Part shown: piece after piece, positions 28,585 through 38,442 of the stretch
Layout: each line of letters begins with the position of its first letter
Position numbering within the stretch: the first letter of the stretch is position 1
Assembly (NCBI GenBank): GCA_012103455.1
Contig: WLWT01000001.1
Coordinates: 1,350,001-1,414,000, forward strand
DNA length: 64,000 nt
DNA from: Gammaproteobacteria bacterium
GTDB lineage: Bacteria; Pseudomonadota; Gammaproteobacteria; HK1
Reading direction: 5' to 3'
The notes under the pieces: model-generated
Told to the model about the DNA's origin: nothing
The model's input: only the letters and a program-made list of their open reading frames with translations
Database searches by the model: none
Translations under genes and position numbers: made by a program

Positions 28585-29808
28585 ATGCAACTCGCGCCCA
28601 TTTATCTTAAAAAACGCGAAGAGCGGCGTTTGCGCAACGGCCACCCCTGGCTGTTCAGTAATGAGGTAGATACGGGCCGCTCACCGCTAAAAAGCTTTTT
28701 GCCCGGCCAAGCGGTACAGGTGCGCACCCATGGCAACGACGTACTGGGGTACGGCTATGTCAATCCCAACTCGCTTATCTGCGTGCGCCTGTTTGGCCGG
28801 GGCGACGATGCGCCGCCGCTGCGCGAGCTGCTGAAGACACGTATAAGCGCGGCATTACGGTTGCGTGAGCAACTCTACGAGGCACCGTATTACCGCCTGG
28901 TATACGGCGAAGGCGATGCCATCCCGGGTCTGGTCGTCGATCGTTATGGCGCCATACTGGTGGCCCAGATCAGCACCGCCGGCATGGAGCAACTGACCGA
29001 AGAGTTGATAGAGGCCCTGGTCGAGGTGGTGAAACCTAGCGGTATTTTGCTGCGCAACGACCTAGCGGCCCGCTCCTTGGAAGGGCTCACCAGCTTCGTG
29101 CGCGTGGCCTACGGAGAGGTACCCGAATCACTGACCGTTCAAGAAAACGGCGCCAACTTCAACGTCTCGCCGTTTCACGGACAAAAAACCGGCTGGTACT
29201 ACGATCACCGGGCCAACCGTGCCTGGCTTAGGGCCTACTTGAGGCAGGCGCATACGGGAAAAGCGCCAAGACCGGGCGCCACCGTCCTCGATCTCTTCAG
29301 CTACGTGGGCGCTTTTGGCATCCAGAGCGTAATGGCCGGTGCGGAGCATGCCGTCTGTATAGATAGCGGTGAAGCGGCCACCACAGCGGTGACGGAGAAC
29401 GCGGCCATGAATGGCATCGCCGGACAGGTGGAAGCACGGCGCGGCGACGGGCTGGACCTCATCAAAGAGCTGCGCCGGGAGGGGCGCAAATTCGATGTAG
29501 TGGTGGCCGATCCACCCGCTTTCATCAAGCGGCGTAAAGACAGCACGGCAGGGGTAGAAGCCTACCGCCGCCTGTACGGGCTGGCTATGCAACTGGTCGC
29601 CAACGGCGGTTTGCTGCTCGCCGCCTCGTGTTCGTATCACTTGGCCCGCGAGCAACAAGTGCAGACCATCGCCCGGGTAGCGCGGGGCAACCGCCGGCAT
29701 GCTCAAATCCTGGCTGAAGGGCAGCAAGCCCCCGATCATCCGGTGCCTCCGGCGTTGCAGGAAACGGCTTACCTGAAGACCCTCTTCGTGCGCGTGCTGG
29801 AGCTGTGA
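28585..29808 (+). CDS. rlmI: Class I SAM-dependent rRNA methyltransferase (RlmI-like)
   Basis: About 407 residues from ATG 28585. The N-terminal PUA-like domain includes RRLRNGHPWLFSNEV. The EEHD-like middle has YRLVYGEGDAIPGLVVDRYG. The SAM-binding motif is VLDLFSYVGAFGIQ, and the catalytic-loop region is VVADPPAFIKRRKD. This is the layout of 23S rRNA m5C1962 methyltransferase RlmI. A longer frame from 28513 overlaps the kinase gene and is not supported. Confidence 0.85.
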   Translation: MQLAPIYLKKREERRLRNGHPWLFSNEVDTGRSPLKSFLPGQAVQVRTHGNDVLGYGYVNPNSLICVRLFGRGDDAPPLRELLKTRISAALRLREQLYEAPYYRLVYGEGDAIPGLVVDRYGAILVAQISTAGMEQLTEELIEALVEVVKPSGILLRNDLAARSLEGLTSFVRVAYGEVPESLTVQENGANFNVSPFHGQKTGWYYDHRANRAWLRAYLRQAHTGKAPRPGATVLDLFSYVGAFGIQSVMAGAEHAVCIDSGEAATTAVTENAAMNGIAGQVEARRGDGLDLIKELRREGRKFDVVVADPPAFIKRRKDSTAGVEAYRRLYGLAMQLVANGGLLLAASCSYHLAREQQVQTIARVARGNRRHAQILAEGQQAPDHPVPPALQETAYLKTLFVRVLEL

Positions 29809-29839
29809 TCCAGAGCAAAAGTAGACCAAGGGCTCTTGC

Positions 29840-30727
29840 ATGCTCCCCGAGATAGATCCGGTCGCACTCGATTTAGGCGTGGTGCAGATCCACTGGTACG
29901 GCCTCATGTACTTGGCCGCCTTCGCCGCCGGCTGGTGGCTGGCTTGGCTGCGGGCACCGGCAGCCGGCTGGCGGCGCGAAGAAATCGCCGACTTCGTCTT
30001 CTACGCCGCCCTGGGCGTCATCATCGGTGGGCGTCTGGGATATGTGTTCTTCTACAAACCCGGGGAATTCATCGCCAATCCATTATATCTATTCGCCATT
30101 CAGCAGGGCGGCATGTCGTTTCACGGCGGCCTGTTGGGGGTGATGGCGGCCATGGCCTGGTATGCCCGCAAGACCAAGCGTACTTTCTTCATGACCACCG
30201 ACTTCATCGCTCCCCTGGTGCCGCCCGGACTGTTCGCGGGGCGCGTCGGCAACTTCGTCAACGGCGAACTGTGGGGCGCACCCACCGATTTACCCTGGGG
30301 CGTACGCTTCGCCCGGGCCGATGCTCTGCCGCGCCATCCCTCGCAGCTTTACGAAGCGGCCCTGGAAGGCTTGGCATTGTTCGTCTTGCTGTGGTTCTTC
30401 GCCAAGAAACCCCGGCCCGTCATGGCGGTATCGGCGCTGTTCTTGGCGGGTTATGGCGCTGCCCGCTTCGCCGTAGAATTCGTACGCCAGCCCGATGCAC
30501 ACTTAGGTTATTTGGCCTTTGGCTGGGTCACCATGGGGCATGTGCTGACAGCGCCCATGATTGCCGCGGGCGTGATCATGCTCGTCATCGCTTACAAGCG
30601 GGGTATCTACGCAACCGAGCTGGCGCCCCGGACACCGGAACCAGCGCAAGCCCGGCCGGTAGCCACCAAGCGCAATAAAACGAAAAGCAAGGACCGCAAA
30701 AACCGTAACAACCGTCATCGGGGTTAA
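29840..30727 (+). CDS. lgt: Prolipoprotein diacylglyceryl transferase
   Basis: 295 residues; an inner-membrane enzyme that attaches diacylglycerol to the lipobox cysteine. The Lgt signature [17 protein letters not shown] and the N-terminal [11 protein letters not shown] with several hydrophobic helices are clear. The C-terminal tail is unusually basic (Lys/Arg/Asn-rich). It leads the lgt-thyA-folA run. Confidence 0.95.
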   Translation: MLPEIDPVALDLGVVQIHWYGLMYLAAFAAGWWLAWLRAPAAGWRREEIADFVFYAALGVIIGGRLGYVFFYKPGEFIANPLYLFAIQQGGMSFHGGLLGVMAAMAWYARKTKRTFFMTTDFIAPLVPPGLFAGRVGNFVNGELWGAPTDLPWGVRFARADALPRHPSQLYEAALEGLALFVLLWFFAKKPRPVMAVSALFLAGYGAARFAVEFVRQPDAHLGYLAFGWVTMGHVLTAPMIAAGVIMLVIAYKRGIYATELAPRTPEPAQARPVATKRNKTKSKDRKNRNNRHRG

Positions 30728-30746
30728 CGCCCCTCGAAGACCGCCT

Positions 30747-31541
30747 ATGCAGCAATATCTGACCCTACTCCAGCACGTACGCAATCACGGCGTGCGTAAG
30801 CGCGATAGAACCGGCACCGGAACCTTAAGCGTATTCGGCTATCAGATACGCTTCGACTTGAACCAGGGTTTTCCCGCCGTCACCACCAAACGGCTGCACA
30901 TGAAGTCCGTCATCCATGAATTGCTGTGGTTTTTACGGGGCGACACCAACATCGCTTACTTGAAACAAAACGGTGTGCGCATTTGGGATGAATGGGCCGA
31001 TAAGAACGGCGAGCTAGGACCCGTATACGGCTATCAATGGCGCTCATGGCCGGCCCCGGACGGTGGCACCGTGGACCAGATCGAACGGCTGTTGGCGGGC
31101 TTGCGCAACGATCCCGATTCGCGCCGGCATATGGTCACGGCGTGGAACCCAGGTCAAGTCGATGATATGAAACTACCACCGTGCCATGCACTGTTTCAAT
31201 TCTACGTTGCCGCTGGGCGGCTATCGTGCCAACTCTATCAGCGAAGTGCCGATCTATTTCTAGGGGTACCGTTCAACATTGCTTCGTATGCCTTGCTCAC
31301 CATGATGATCGCGCAAGTCACCGATCTGAAACCGGGGGATTTCATCCACACTTTTGGCGATGCCCACATCTACGTGAACCACTTCGAGCAGGTCGATTTG
31401 CAACTGTCCCGCGCGCCCAAACCTTTGCCAACCCTGTTGTTGAACCCGGATATAAAAAACCTCTCGGATTTTCGCTACGGGGACTTCAAGCTACAGAACT
31501 ACGACTGCCATCCAACTATCGCCGCCCCGGTATCGGTGTAA
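30747..31541 (+). CDS. thyA: Thymidylate synthase
   Basis: 264 residues. ThyA makes dTMP from dUMP with methylene-THF. The active-site Cys is in [12 protein letters not shown], and the dUMP/folate-binding block [20 protein letters not shown] is conserved. The C-terminus PTIAAPVSV is canonical. It sits 19 bp after lgt and 10 bp before folA, and its product dihydrofolate is the substrate of FolA. Confidence 0.97.
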   Translation: MQQYLTLLQHVRNHGVRKRDRTGTGTLSVFGYQIRFDLNQGFPAVTTKRLHMKSVIHELLWFLRGDTNIAYLKQNGVRIWDEWADKNGELGPVYGYQWRSWPAPDGGTVDQIERLLAGLRNDPDSRRHMVTAWNPGQVDDMKLPPCHALFQFYVAAGRLSCQLYQRSADLFLGVPFNIASYALLTMMIAQVTDLKPGDFIHTFGDAHIYVNHFEQVDLQLSRAPKPLPTLLLNPDIKNLSDFRYGDFKLQNYDCHPTIAAPVSV

Positions 31542-31551
31542 TTATTATCGG

Positions 31552-32082
31552 ATGGACGCCCATCAACACATCGGCCTCATCGCTGCACTGGACACCAACG
31601 GCCTCATCGGCAACGGCAACGCTCTGCCCTGGCAACTGCCAAACGACATGGCTTACTTCAAAAAAACCACCATGGGCAAACCCGTATTGATGGGACGCAC
31701 CACCTTCGAAGCCATTGGCCGGCCGCTACCGGGTAGACGTAATTTAATACTGAGCCGCAACCGAGCCTTTAATGCGACGGGATGTGAGGTATTTCCCGAT
31801 ATCCGAACAGCGCTAACGCAAGTTGCTCTCTATACACCGCTGATGGTCATCGGTGGCGCCGCTGTTTACGCGGCTGTATTGGACACGGCCACCCATCTAT
31901 ACCTCACCCGCATTCATCACGCTTTCGCGGGTGATACTTATTTTCCACGCTTCGATCCTGACGCTTGGCAAGAAATATCCAACCAACCATTGCCCGCCGA
32001 TGAGTGCAATGCATATCGCAGCACGCGGCTGGTATTACGGCGGCGCGGGGTGTTGGGCGGCGGCGATGTACATGCGACTTGA
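31552..32082 (+). CDS. folA: Dihydrofolate reductase
   Basis: 176 residues. The active-site region IGNGNALPWQLPNDMAYFKK, GRTTFEAIGRPLPGRRN and the cofactor motif VIGGAAVYAAVL are intact. It regenerates tetrahydrofolate used by ThyA. Confidence 0.96.
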   Translation: MDAHQHIGLIAALDTNGLIGNGNALPWQLPNDMAYFKKTTMGKPVLMGRTTFEAIGRPLPGRRNLILSRNRAFNATGCEVFPDIRTALTQVALYTPLMVIGGAAVYAAVLDTATHLYLTRIHHAFAGDTYFPRFDPDAWQEISNQPLPADECNAYRSTRLVLRRRGVLGGGDVHAT

Positions 32083-32097
32083 GAAGATTGCGCAAGC

Positions 32098-32200
32098 TCA
32101 TGTTGTTCTTCACCGATGGAAGCCCAATCGAAGTGGGCGGCATAAAATTCACCGCACGCAATCGAACAAACAATATTTGCGGCAATACACGGGGATCTTT
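32098..32200 (+). pseudogene. ISKra4 transposase fragment
   Basis: Between folA and apaH the plus strand reads FFTDGSPIEVGGIKFTARNR. This matches RFDTDASPIEVGGIKLTSRT in the ISKra4-type transposase at 49640-48345. Only about 30 codons remain, without ends. A footprint of an old insertion in the core region. Confidence 0.6.
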
Positions 32201-32208
32201 CGCCCCTG

Positions 32209-33021
32209 CTACCCGCACGGCACATCGAAAAACCGCCCATCCTCCAACCGGTAAGCAGTCAGCCTCCCCCCCCACAAACAACCGGTATCTACATGAATAA
32301 CCCGGTGCCTGGGAGCAACCTCGTCATTGACTTGCAAAGTCGCCCAGTGCCCGAAGATTATCGAACTGCCAACACTGCGGCGGCCCGGCACTTCGAACCA
32401 AGGGATTGAACCGTCGGCCTGCTGCCCGGGCGGACACTTGTCTTTGAATTGCAAACGTCCGTCCAAGTGGCAATATCTCATGCGGGTAAATGCGTTGGTG
32501 ATGTACCGAAGGCGCGCCATCCCCCTTAGATCAACGCTCCACGAAGCAGGTTTGTTGCCGTACATACCGTGCAAAAATTCACCATGATCCGCACTTTGAA
32601 GCGCCGCTTCCAATTCGTGTGCATACTCTTGCGCTTGAGCGACGGTCCACGCGGGCGCTATCCCGGCATGCACCAAAGCGAAGCCATGCTCACGATGCAT
32701 AACAGGCCGGTGGCGCAACCAATCGATGAGTTCATCGCAATCGGGCGCTGCCAAAATAGCATCCAATGTGTCTCCATTTTTTTTCCGGTGTCCACCACGC
32801 GCCACCGCCAATAGATGCAGATCATGGTTGCCTAACACAGTGATCGCGGATTCGCCCAGATCGCGCACAAAACGCAGGATAGCAAGGGAGTCAGGGCCGC
32901 GGTTTACCAGATCGCCGCAAAACCAGAGCGTATCCGACGCCGGGTCGAACGCCACCCGCGCCAGTAGCGCCTCGAGCGGCGTTAAACACCCTTGCAGATC
33001 ACCGATTGCGTAGGTGGCCAT
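32209..33021 (-). CDS. apaH: Symmetrical bis(5'-nucleosyl)-tetraphosphatase
   Basis: 270 residues. Calcineurin-type phosphoesterase motifs: GDLQGC near residue 7, GDLVNRGPDS near 36 and GNHDLHLLA near 64. ApaH cleaves Ap4A to two ADP and also decaps Np4-RNA. It is 32 bp downstream of apaG, the usual pair in gammaproteobacteria. Confidence 0.95.
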   Translation of the reverse strand: MATYAIGDLQGCLTPLEALLARVAFDPASDTLWFCGDLVNRGPDSLAILRFVRDLGESAITVLGNHDLHLLAVARGGHRKKNGDTLDAILAAPDCDELIDWLRHRPVMHREHGFALVHAGIAPAWTVAQAQEYAHELEAALQSADHGEFLHGMYGNKPASWSVDLRGMARLRYITNAFTRMRYCHLDGRLQFKDKCPPGQQADGSIPWFEVPGRRSVGSSIIFGHWATLQVNDEVAPRHRVIHVDTGCLWGGRLTAYRLEDGRFFDVPCG

Positions 33022-33053
33022 CGCCGCTCACGCTGTCCGATGCGCAAGAAGTA

Positions 33054-33443
33054 CTAATTGAGCCGTGACGGTACTGCCAAACTAAACGGCGCGATCGGCG
33101 CATCGAAGTGCTCGCCTTCATCGGTCACCATCCGATAGGCGCCGTGCATACTGCCAACGGGCGTTTTCAAGATAGCCGCGCTGGTGTATTGAAATGACTG
33201 GCCAGGACGCAGATGCGGCTGCTCCCCGACGACCCCATCACCCCTCACTTCCTGCACCTCGCCACGGCCATCGGTGATGATCCAATGCCTGCTCAGCAGC
33301 TTCGCCGGCACTTCTCCGGTATTGTTAATGGTGATGGTGTAGGCGAAGAAAAACTGTTCTTGGTGGGGTGCCGAACGCTCTTCCACATAAACTGCGACCG
33401 CGTTTACTTGAATGGATCGGGGGCCGATTGAGGAGCCGGTCAT
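33054..33443 (-). CDS. apaG: ApaG protein
   Basis: 129 residues from ATG 33443 (MTGSSIGPRSIQVNAVAVYV); the longer ORF to 33578 lacks family similarity. ApaG/FN3-like fold with FAYTITINNTGEVPAKLLSR, HWIITDGRGEVQEVRGDGVV and VGSMHGAYRMV. In cells it accompanies ApaH; its biochemical role is uncertain. Confidence 0.93.
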   Translation of the reverse strand: MTGSSIGPRSIQVNAVAVYVEERSAPHQEQFFFAYTITINNTGEVPAKLLSRHWIITDGRGEVQEVRGDGVVGEQPHLRPGQSFQYTSAAILKTPVGSMHGAYRMVTDEGEHFDAPIAPFSLAVPSRLN

Positions 33444-33612
33444 AGTTATGCGATTACGTGCTGAATGGTTTGATGGATAACTATAGCTGAAGGTGACGGC
33501 TCGCATCATCCATTGGCGTTTGTGCCTAAGTGGCCTGCATAGGCAACCGCCGCGGATCGCCAGCTTTGCTTCCTCCAAACTGGCTCACTGTTGTCATGTC
33601 ACCACCGGCCCG

Positions 33613-35073
33613 TCAAATACGCTGATAAACGTCCTCGAAGCGCACGATGTCATCCTCACCCAGATAACAGCCCGACTGTACTTCTATCACCTCCAACATC
33701 ACTTTGCCGGGATTTTCCAAACGGTGTTTAGTACCCGAAGGCAGATAGACAGACTCGTTCTCACCCAGTAACAGCACTTCGTCATCACGGGTCACTCGGG
33801 CGGTGCCACTGACGATGACCCAATGCTCGGAGCGGTGATGGTGCAGCTGTAGCGAAAGACTCGCGCCTGGATTCACCCTCAAGCGCTTAACCTGATAGCG
33901 CTGGCCCTGATCCAAACTCTCGAAAGTACCCCAGGGACGGTGCACCCTACGATGACTGTTCGCCTCGGGGCGCTCCTTCTCGGTCAAGCGGGCCACCAGT
34001 TCCTTGACCTTGGGACTCGCATCTTTGCGCGCCACGAATACCGCATCGGGGGTCTCCACCACCACCAGCCCATCCACCCCCACGGTGGTCAACAACCGGG
34101 AGGTGGACAACTGCATGGAGTTGGTGGAATCCACCGACACCACGTCGCCGATGGCTACATTGCCGCTTTCATCGGCATCGAGTACCTCCAGCAGCGCAGC
34201 CCAGGAGCCTACATCCGACCACCCCGCGTCTAGGGGCACCACTACGCCGTTCACCGCCGGATCATTTCGCAACCGCTCCATCACCGCTGTATCCACGGCC
34301 TCGCTGGGACAGGCGGCGAACGCAACGGCGTCCAGCCTGAAGAATTGACCGTCGCTGGTGCCCGCCGCCACTGCCGCACCCACCGCCTCGGCGATGGCGG
34401 GTGCGTGGATCGCCAGCGCCTGATTGAACACCGATGCGCGGGCGACGAAGATGCCGGCATTCCAGTAGTGCCGCCCGCCGCTCACCAGCGCCTCGGCCCG
34501 GGCCGGGTTCGGTTTTTCCTCGAACGCGGCCAATTCAAAAACACTCTGCGCCGCCAGGCCAGCCATAGCCTCGCCCCGGCGTATATAACCAAAGCCGGTA
34601 TCCGCCCGCTCCGGCACGATGCCAAAAGTCGCGATAATGGCGCGCTGCGCACAAAGCCGCACCGCTACGGCCACAGTGCGGGCAAACTCATCCTCGTCGC
34701 GGATCACATGATCCGCCGGCATCACCACCAGCACCGGATCGACGCCGTCCCCGGCCGCGATCTGTGCCGCCGCTGCCACCGCCGGGCCGGTGTTGCGGGG
34801 TAAGGCCTCCAGGATAATCCGCGTCTCACCGGCATTGATGGAGCGCATCTGCTCGACCACCAGGAAGCGCAACTCCTCGCCGCAGATCACGGTGGGCGCT
34901 TTGACCGACAAGCCGGTGCCAGGGCGGATGCGCTGGGCGGTGCGCTGCAACATGGTCGAATCGCCCTCCAAGCACAACAGTTGTTTAGGGTAATCGCCCC
35001 TGGACAGAGGCCACAGGCGGGTGCCCGAACCACCGGCTAGAATGACGGGCTGAACCTCAACAGCACGGCTCAC
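33613..35073 (-). CDS. manC: Mannose-1-phosphate guanylyltransferase / mannose-6-phosphate isomerase
   Basis: 486 residues, GTG start. The N-terminal nucleotidyltransferase has GGSGTRLWPLSRGDYPKQLL and the sugar-binding FxEKP loop (FEEKPNPARAEALV). The C-terminal cupin isomerase region has RPWGTFESLDQGQRYQVKRL and LQLHHHRSEHWVIVSGTARV. This bifunctional type II PMI/GMP supplies GDP-mannose for surface polysaccharide. No polysaccharide cluster is adjacent here. Confidence 0.93.
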   Translation of the reverse strand: MSRAVEVQPVILAGGSGTRLWPLSRGDYPKQLLCLEGDSTMLQRTAQRIRPGTGLSVKAPTVICGEELRFLVVEQMRSINAGETRIILEALPRNTGPAVAAAAQIAAGDGVDPVLVVMPADHVIRDEDEFARTVAVAVRLCAQRAIIATFGIVPERADTGFGYIRRGEAMAGLAAQSVFELAAFEEKPNPARAEALVSGGRHYWNAGIFVARASVFNQALAIHAPAIAEAVGAAVAAGTSDGQFFRLDAVAFAACPSEAVDTAVMERLRNDPAVNGVVVPLDAGWSDVGSWAALLEVLDADESGNVAIGDVVSVDSTNSMQLSTSRLLTTVGVDGLVVVETPDAVFVARKDASPKVKELVARLTEKERPEANSHRRVHRPWGTFESLDQGQRYQVKRLRVNPGASLSLQLHHHRSEHWVIVSGTARVTRDDEVLLLGENESVYLPSGTKHRLENPGKVMLEVIEVQSGCYLGEDDIVRFEDVYQRI

Positions 35074-35134
35074 CTTGGAACTCTCCCCGAATTAGACAGC
35101 ACGAATGTTGGATGAAACGCCCTATCGAGCAATC

Positions 35135-35175
35135 ACCAGCCAACGCGAGAGTACCAGCCAACGCGAGAGTACCAG
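35135..35175. repeat. Two 18-bp perfect tandem repeats upstream of manC
   Basis: ACCAGCCAACGCGAGAGT occurs twice (35135-35152 and 35153-35170), followed by a partial ACCAG. It lies in the 247-bp gap between manC and the next minus-strand gene, where no other feature is seen. Confidence 0.8.
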
Positions 35176-35320
35176 GATGGATCTTGGTAGTTTAGCGCGT
35201 CTTGATACCCGCCCTCTGCCCGCTTAACCGAATGACCGAGGGCGAATCACCGAGGGTGAGCGGATGCTCGGCATAGCGCCCGGCGCTTCGGGGTGCGCGC
35301 CCCCGAGTTGCCCATCTATA

Positions 35321-35857
35321 TCAAGGGGCGCTCTTAGCCAAAGCCGCGGCAAACTTCACCGCCTTCTTGGCCACCGACTTACGGCTATCGCCACTCAACC
35401 GTTCTAGATGAGGCAGCAGCCATTGGCGCAGCGCCTCGTCCTCAATAGCCCACGCCGCCAAGGTCTGCATAGTGTTGTTGAGCACGATCCAGTCGCTGTG
35501 CTGGGCGAGGTTGCGCTGCATGAGTTTCAACGCGCCCGTCTTTTGCGCCGTGTCCATGAATGGCGTCAACGTCTGCAACAAGTTGGCCAGCGTCCACTGC
35601 GCGGAGGCTTGCTCGATGTTACCTACCTCGCCGATCAGCTTATCGATATACGGCACCAACCATTGCGGCTGCTCCCGCGATACCCGCTTCAAGGCATTGG
35701 AGGTTCTGAGCCGCACCACCTCGTCTGCGCTGAAATAACACCGGTACAGTGGCTCTAGCCGCCTCTTATCCGCCAATACCAACGCCACCACTTCCAAGGT
35801 GCGTCCCAACGAATTGGGATGGCCGCCCGCCAGCAACTGCTCGAATGATTCACTCAT
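35321..35857 (-). CDS. HEAT-like helical repeat protein
   Basis: 178 residues, all-helical. Repeats such as EVVRLRTSNALKRVSREQPQ and DWIVLNNTMQTLAAWAIED resemble HEAT/ARM units used for protein docking. No catalytic motif. Unrecognised beyond the repeat fold. Confidence 0.7.
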   Translation of the reverse strand: MSESFEQLLAGGHPNSLGRTLEVVALVLADKRRLEPLYRCYFSADEVVRLRTSNALKRVSREQPQWLVPYIDKLIGEVGNIEQASAQWTLANLLQTLTPFMDTAQKTGALKLMQRNLAQHSDWIVLNNTMQTLAAWAIEDEALRQWLLPHLERLSGDSRKSVAKKAVKFAAALAKSAP

Positions 35858-35882
35858 GAGTTACCGCCAAAGCTCGTCGCCA

Positions 35883-35929
35883 TAGTTTTACAATCGCTGT
35901 AGTTTTACAAACGGTAGTTTTCCAAACGG
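35883..35929. repeat. Short tandem repeat (TAGTTTTACAAACGG-like) x3
   Basis: Three consecutive units of 15-17 bp (TAGTTTTACAATCGCTG, TAGTTTTACAAACGG and TAGTTTTCCAAACGG) just upstream of the HEAT-like gene. Possibly a binding-site cluster or simple tandem duplication. Confidence 0.7.
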
Positions 35930-36019
35930 TAAGTGCCGATCCCAGGAATTTTTCCCATCCCAATACCTAATCAAACACCAGGACTTGAATCACCGCGCGG
36001 CAGGCAAGCCGCGCACCAC

Positions 36020-37150
36020 TCAAGCCGCCACCCCACCCCAAATCCGCTCCGCCGTGTGCACGATAAGCTCCAACTTACGCTGCTGTTCATCCACACTCAA
36101 AATATTGCCCTCCTCGGTGGAAGCAAACCCGCACTGCGGCGCAATACCGAGCTGATCCAAATCCGCGAACTTCGACGCCTCATCAAAACGGCGCCGCAGA
36201 TCGTCCATCGATTCGAGCGCCCCCGTCTTAGTCGTCATAAAGCCCGGCATAACGCGCTTGCTTCCCTTCGGCAACAACCGCAACGGTTCCAGCCCGCCGG
36301 CACGCTCGGAGTCGTATTCCATGAAATAAACATCGACACTGGTCTGATTGAAGATGGCATCAGCCGCCGGATCATAAGCACCATCTGCCGCCCAGGTGGA
36401 ACGGAAGTTACCCCGGCAAAGATGCATGCCGATGGTCATGTCAGCGGGCCGATCAGCGATGGCTTGTTGCATCATGGCAGCGTAGCGCTCTATGAGCCAA
36501 TCCGGATCCAAACCCTCGGCCCGTTTTTGCTCACGGTGTTTGTCATCGCACAGATAAGCGAAAAAGATGTCATCCATTTGCAAGTAACGGCAGCCGGCGG
36601 CGTAGAAAGCATGCACCGCTTTGTTATAGACGCGGGCGATATCTTCCAGCAACACTTCCTGCTCGGTGTATTCCTGCGGCGCGATGTCCGCCGCGGCGGT
36701 GCGGAAATGACACGCGCTGGGGCCAGGGATCGAAATCTTGGGTAAGGCTTTGGCGACAGAGCCGAGATAGCTGAAGTGCGCCAACATGGGGTGGTCATCG
36801 GGAAAGTCCAGCCGGCCCGTGATGGTCGGATGGATAGGGCGCAGTTTGATGCCGTGGAATTGCACCCCCGCGTCGCGCTCCACCAAATCAAGCCCGCTCA
36901 AACCACTCATGAAGTCGTAATGCCAAAACGAGCGCCGGTACTCGCCATCCGTGACCACCGGTAGACCCACGCTCTCTTGCAGGCCCACCACCTCGGCGAT
37001 GGCCTGATCCTCGACCGCGCGCAATGCATCGCTGGTGGTAAAGCGCCCGCCGGTCAACCGGCCAGCGCCGCACTGCTCGCGCGCTCGGTGAACCGCCGGG
37101 GGGCGCAGCAAACTGCCTATGTGCTCGGCACGATATAAGGTTTGCGTCAT
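36020..37150 (-). CDS. Cobalamin-independent methionine synthase II-like protein (MetE C-terminal domain family)
   Basis: 376 residues, single TIM-barrel form of the MetE C-terminal domain (YxjG-like). It begins with the RAEHIGSLLRP motif. Zinc-ligand regions are visible: MTIGMHLCRGNFRS (His-x-Cys) and QLGIAPQCGFAST (Cys). YLQMDDIFFAYL is a substrate-site block. Such stand-alone proteins demethylate or transfer methyl or thiol groups on varied substrates. Divergent from the TRAP operon. Confidence 0.85.
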   Translation of the reverse strand: MTQTLYRAEHIGSLLRPPAVHRAREQCGAGRLTGGRFTTSDALRAVEDQAIAEVVGLQESVGLPVVTDGEYRRSFWHYDFMSGLSGLDLVERDAGVQFHGIKLRPIHPTITGRLDFPDDHPMLAHFSYLGSVAKALPKISIPGPSACHFRTAAADIAPQEYTEQEVLLEDIARVYNKAVHAFYAAGCRYLQMDDIFFAYLCDDKHREQKRAEGLDPDWLIERYAAMMQQAIADRPADMTIGMHLCRGNFRSTWAADGAYDPAADAIFNQTSVDVYFMEYDSERAGGLEPLRLLPKGSKRVMPGFMTTKTGALESMDDLRRRFDEASKFADLDQLGIAPQCGFASTEEGNILSVDEQQRKLELIVHTAERIWGGVAA

Positions 37151-37284
37151 GCTCTCGCTCGCTTCGAATACACTCGACCTGCCGGGACTATTCTCCTATC
37201 CTCCCCACGCCACCACTCCAGGTCAAATGGGCTGGAGGGTTTTCAAGAACATTCAGAACCCTAGAACACCAGAGGAACGTGTCC

Positions 37285-38346
37285 ATGAGCTTATGCCTCA
37301 CAACCCGGATCCGCACCGGCCAGATCCGCACCGGCGCACTGGCCGGCGCGCTGGCTGCCCAGATGCTCCTGGCACCCGCCGCGGGCGCCGCCACCACCTT
37401 GACCTTATCCAATTGGCTGCCGCCCAAGCACGTTATCGTCGCCGAGATGATGGTGCCGTGGATCAACGCGGTGAAGAAAGCGACTGAAGGCCGGATCGAG
37501 GTCAAGATTCTGCCCAAGCCCCTGGGCAAACCCCCAGCGCACTACGACATCGCCCGCGAAGGCACGGCGGACCTCACTTACGGCATTCACGGTTATCAGC
37601 CCGGGCGCTTTTTGTTGACCAGCGTCACCGAGATGCCCTTCCTAGGCAACGACGCCGAGCACATCTCGCTGGCCTACTGGCGCACCTACGAGAAGTTAAT
37701 GGCCAAAGCGGGTGAACACCGCGACGTCAAGTTGCTGGGCCTGTTCACCCACGGCCCGGGCCATATCATGAACGTCAAGAGCAAAGAGATTACTGCCCTC
37801 TCGCAGCTCAAAGACATGAAGATGCGCATCGGCGGCGGTATCGTCAAACAAGTGACCGCCAACTTCGGCATCGCGCAGATGTTCATGCCGGCACCGGCGG
37901 TGTACGAAGCTCTCACCCGCGGCGTGGCTGATGGCGTCATGTTCCCGCTGGAAGCCATTGACGGCTTCAAGCTCGAGAAGACCGTCACCAACGTCACCCG
38001 TATCGATGGCGGCCTCTACAACACCAGCTTTTTCTTCGTCATGAACAAAGCCCGCTGGGAGTCGCTGTCCGCGGCGGATCGCTCGGCCATAGACAGTGTG
38101 TCGGGACCGGTGTTCTCGCAGCTGGCTGGCAAAGCTTTCCAGGCGCGTGACATCGCCGGCGAGAAAAAGCTGCTGGCCAACGGCGGCACGATCACCAACG
38201 CGCCGGCGGCCATGCTGGATAAGATCCGCGGTTTTGCCGCCGGGGTGGAAGCCGGCTGGGCCAAGCAGACCGCCAAGAAAGGGGTAGACGGCGCGGCGGC
38301 GCTGGCCGCCATGCGCGCGGAGATCAAAAAACTCGCCGGCCAGTAA
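37285..38346 (+). CDS. TRAP transporter substrate-binding protein (DctP family)
   Basis: 353 residues from ATG 37285 (AGAGGAA 7 bases upstream). A signal peptide (GALAGALAAQMLLAPAAGAA) is followed by the DctP fold: TLTLSNWLPPKHVIVAEMMV, MKMRIGGGIVKQVTANFG, GVADGVMFPLEAIDGFKLEK and FVMNKARWESLSAADRSAID. It captures an organic acid-type ligand in the periplasm and hands it to the DctQM genes downstream. The ligand cannot be predicted. Confidence 0.9.
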   Translation: MSLCLTTRIRTGQIRTGALAGALAAQMLLAPAAGAATTLTLSNWLPPKHVIVAEMMVPWINAVKKATEGRIEVKILPKPLGKPPAHYDIAREGTADLTYGIHGYQPGRFLLTSVTEMPFLGNDAEHISLAYWRTYEKLMAKAGEHRDVKLLGLFTHGPGHIMNVKSKEITALSQLKDMKMRIGGGIVKQVTANFGIAQMFMPAPAVYEALTRGVADGVMFPLEAIDGFKLEKTVTNVTRIDGGLYNTSFFFVMNKARWESLSAADRSAIDSVSGPVFSQLAGKAFQARDIAGEKKLLANGGTITNAPAAMLDKIRGFAAGVEAGWAKQTAKKGVDGAAALAAMRAEIKKLAGQ

Positions 38347-38442
38347 GCAAGCCGTGTACTCCAGCGCGTACATCCCTTAATCGCATCGCACCCAGCCCAG
38401 GTCAGGTGCAGTGATCGCGCCTTAGATATTGCGCCTTAGATC

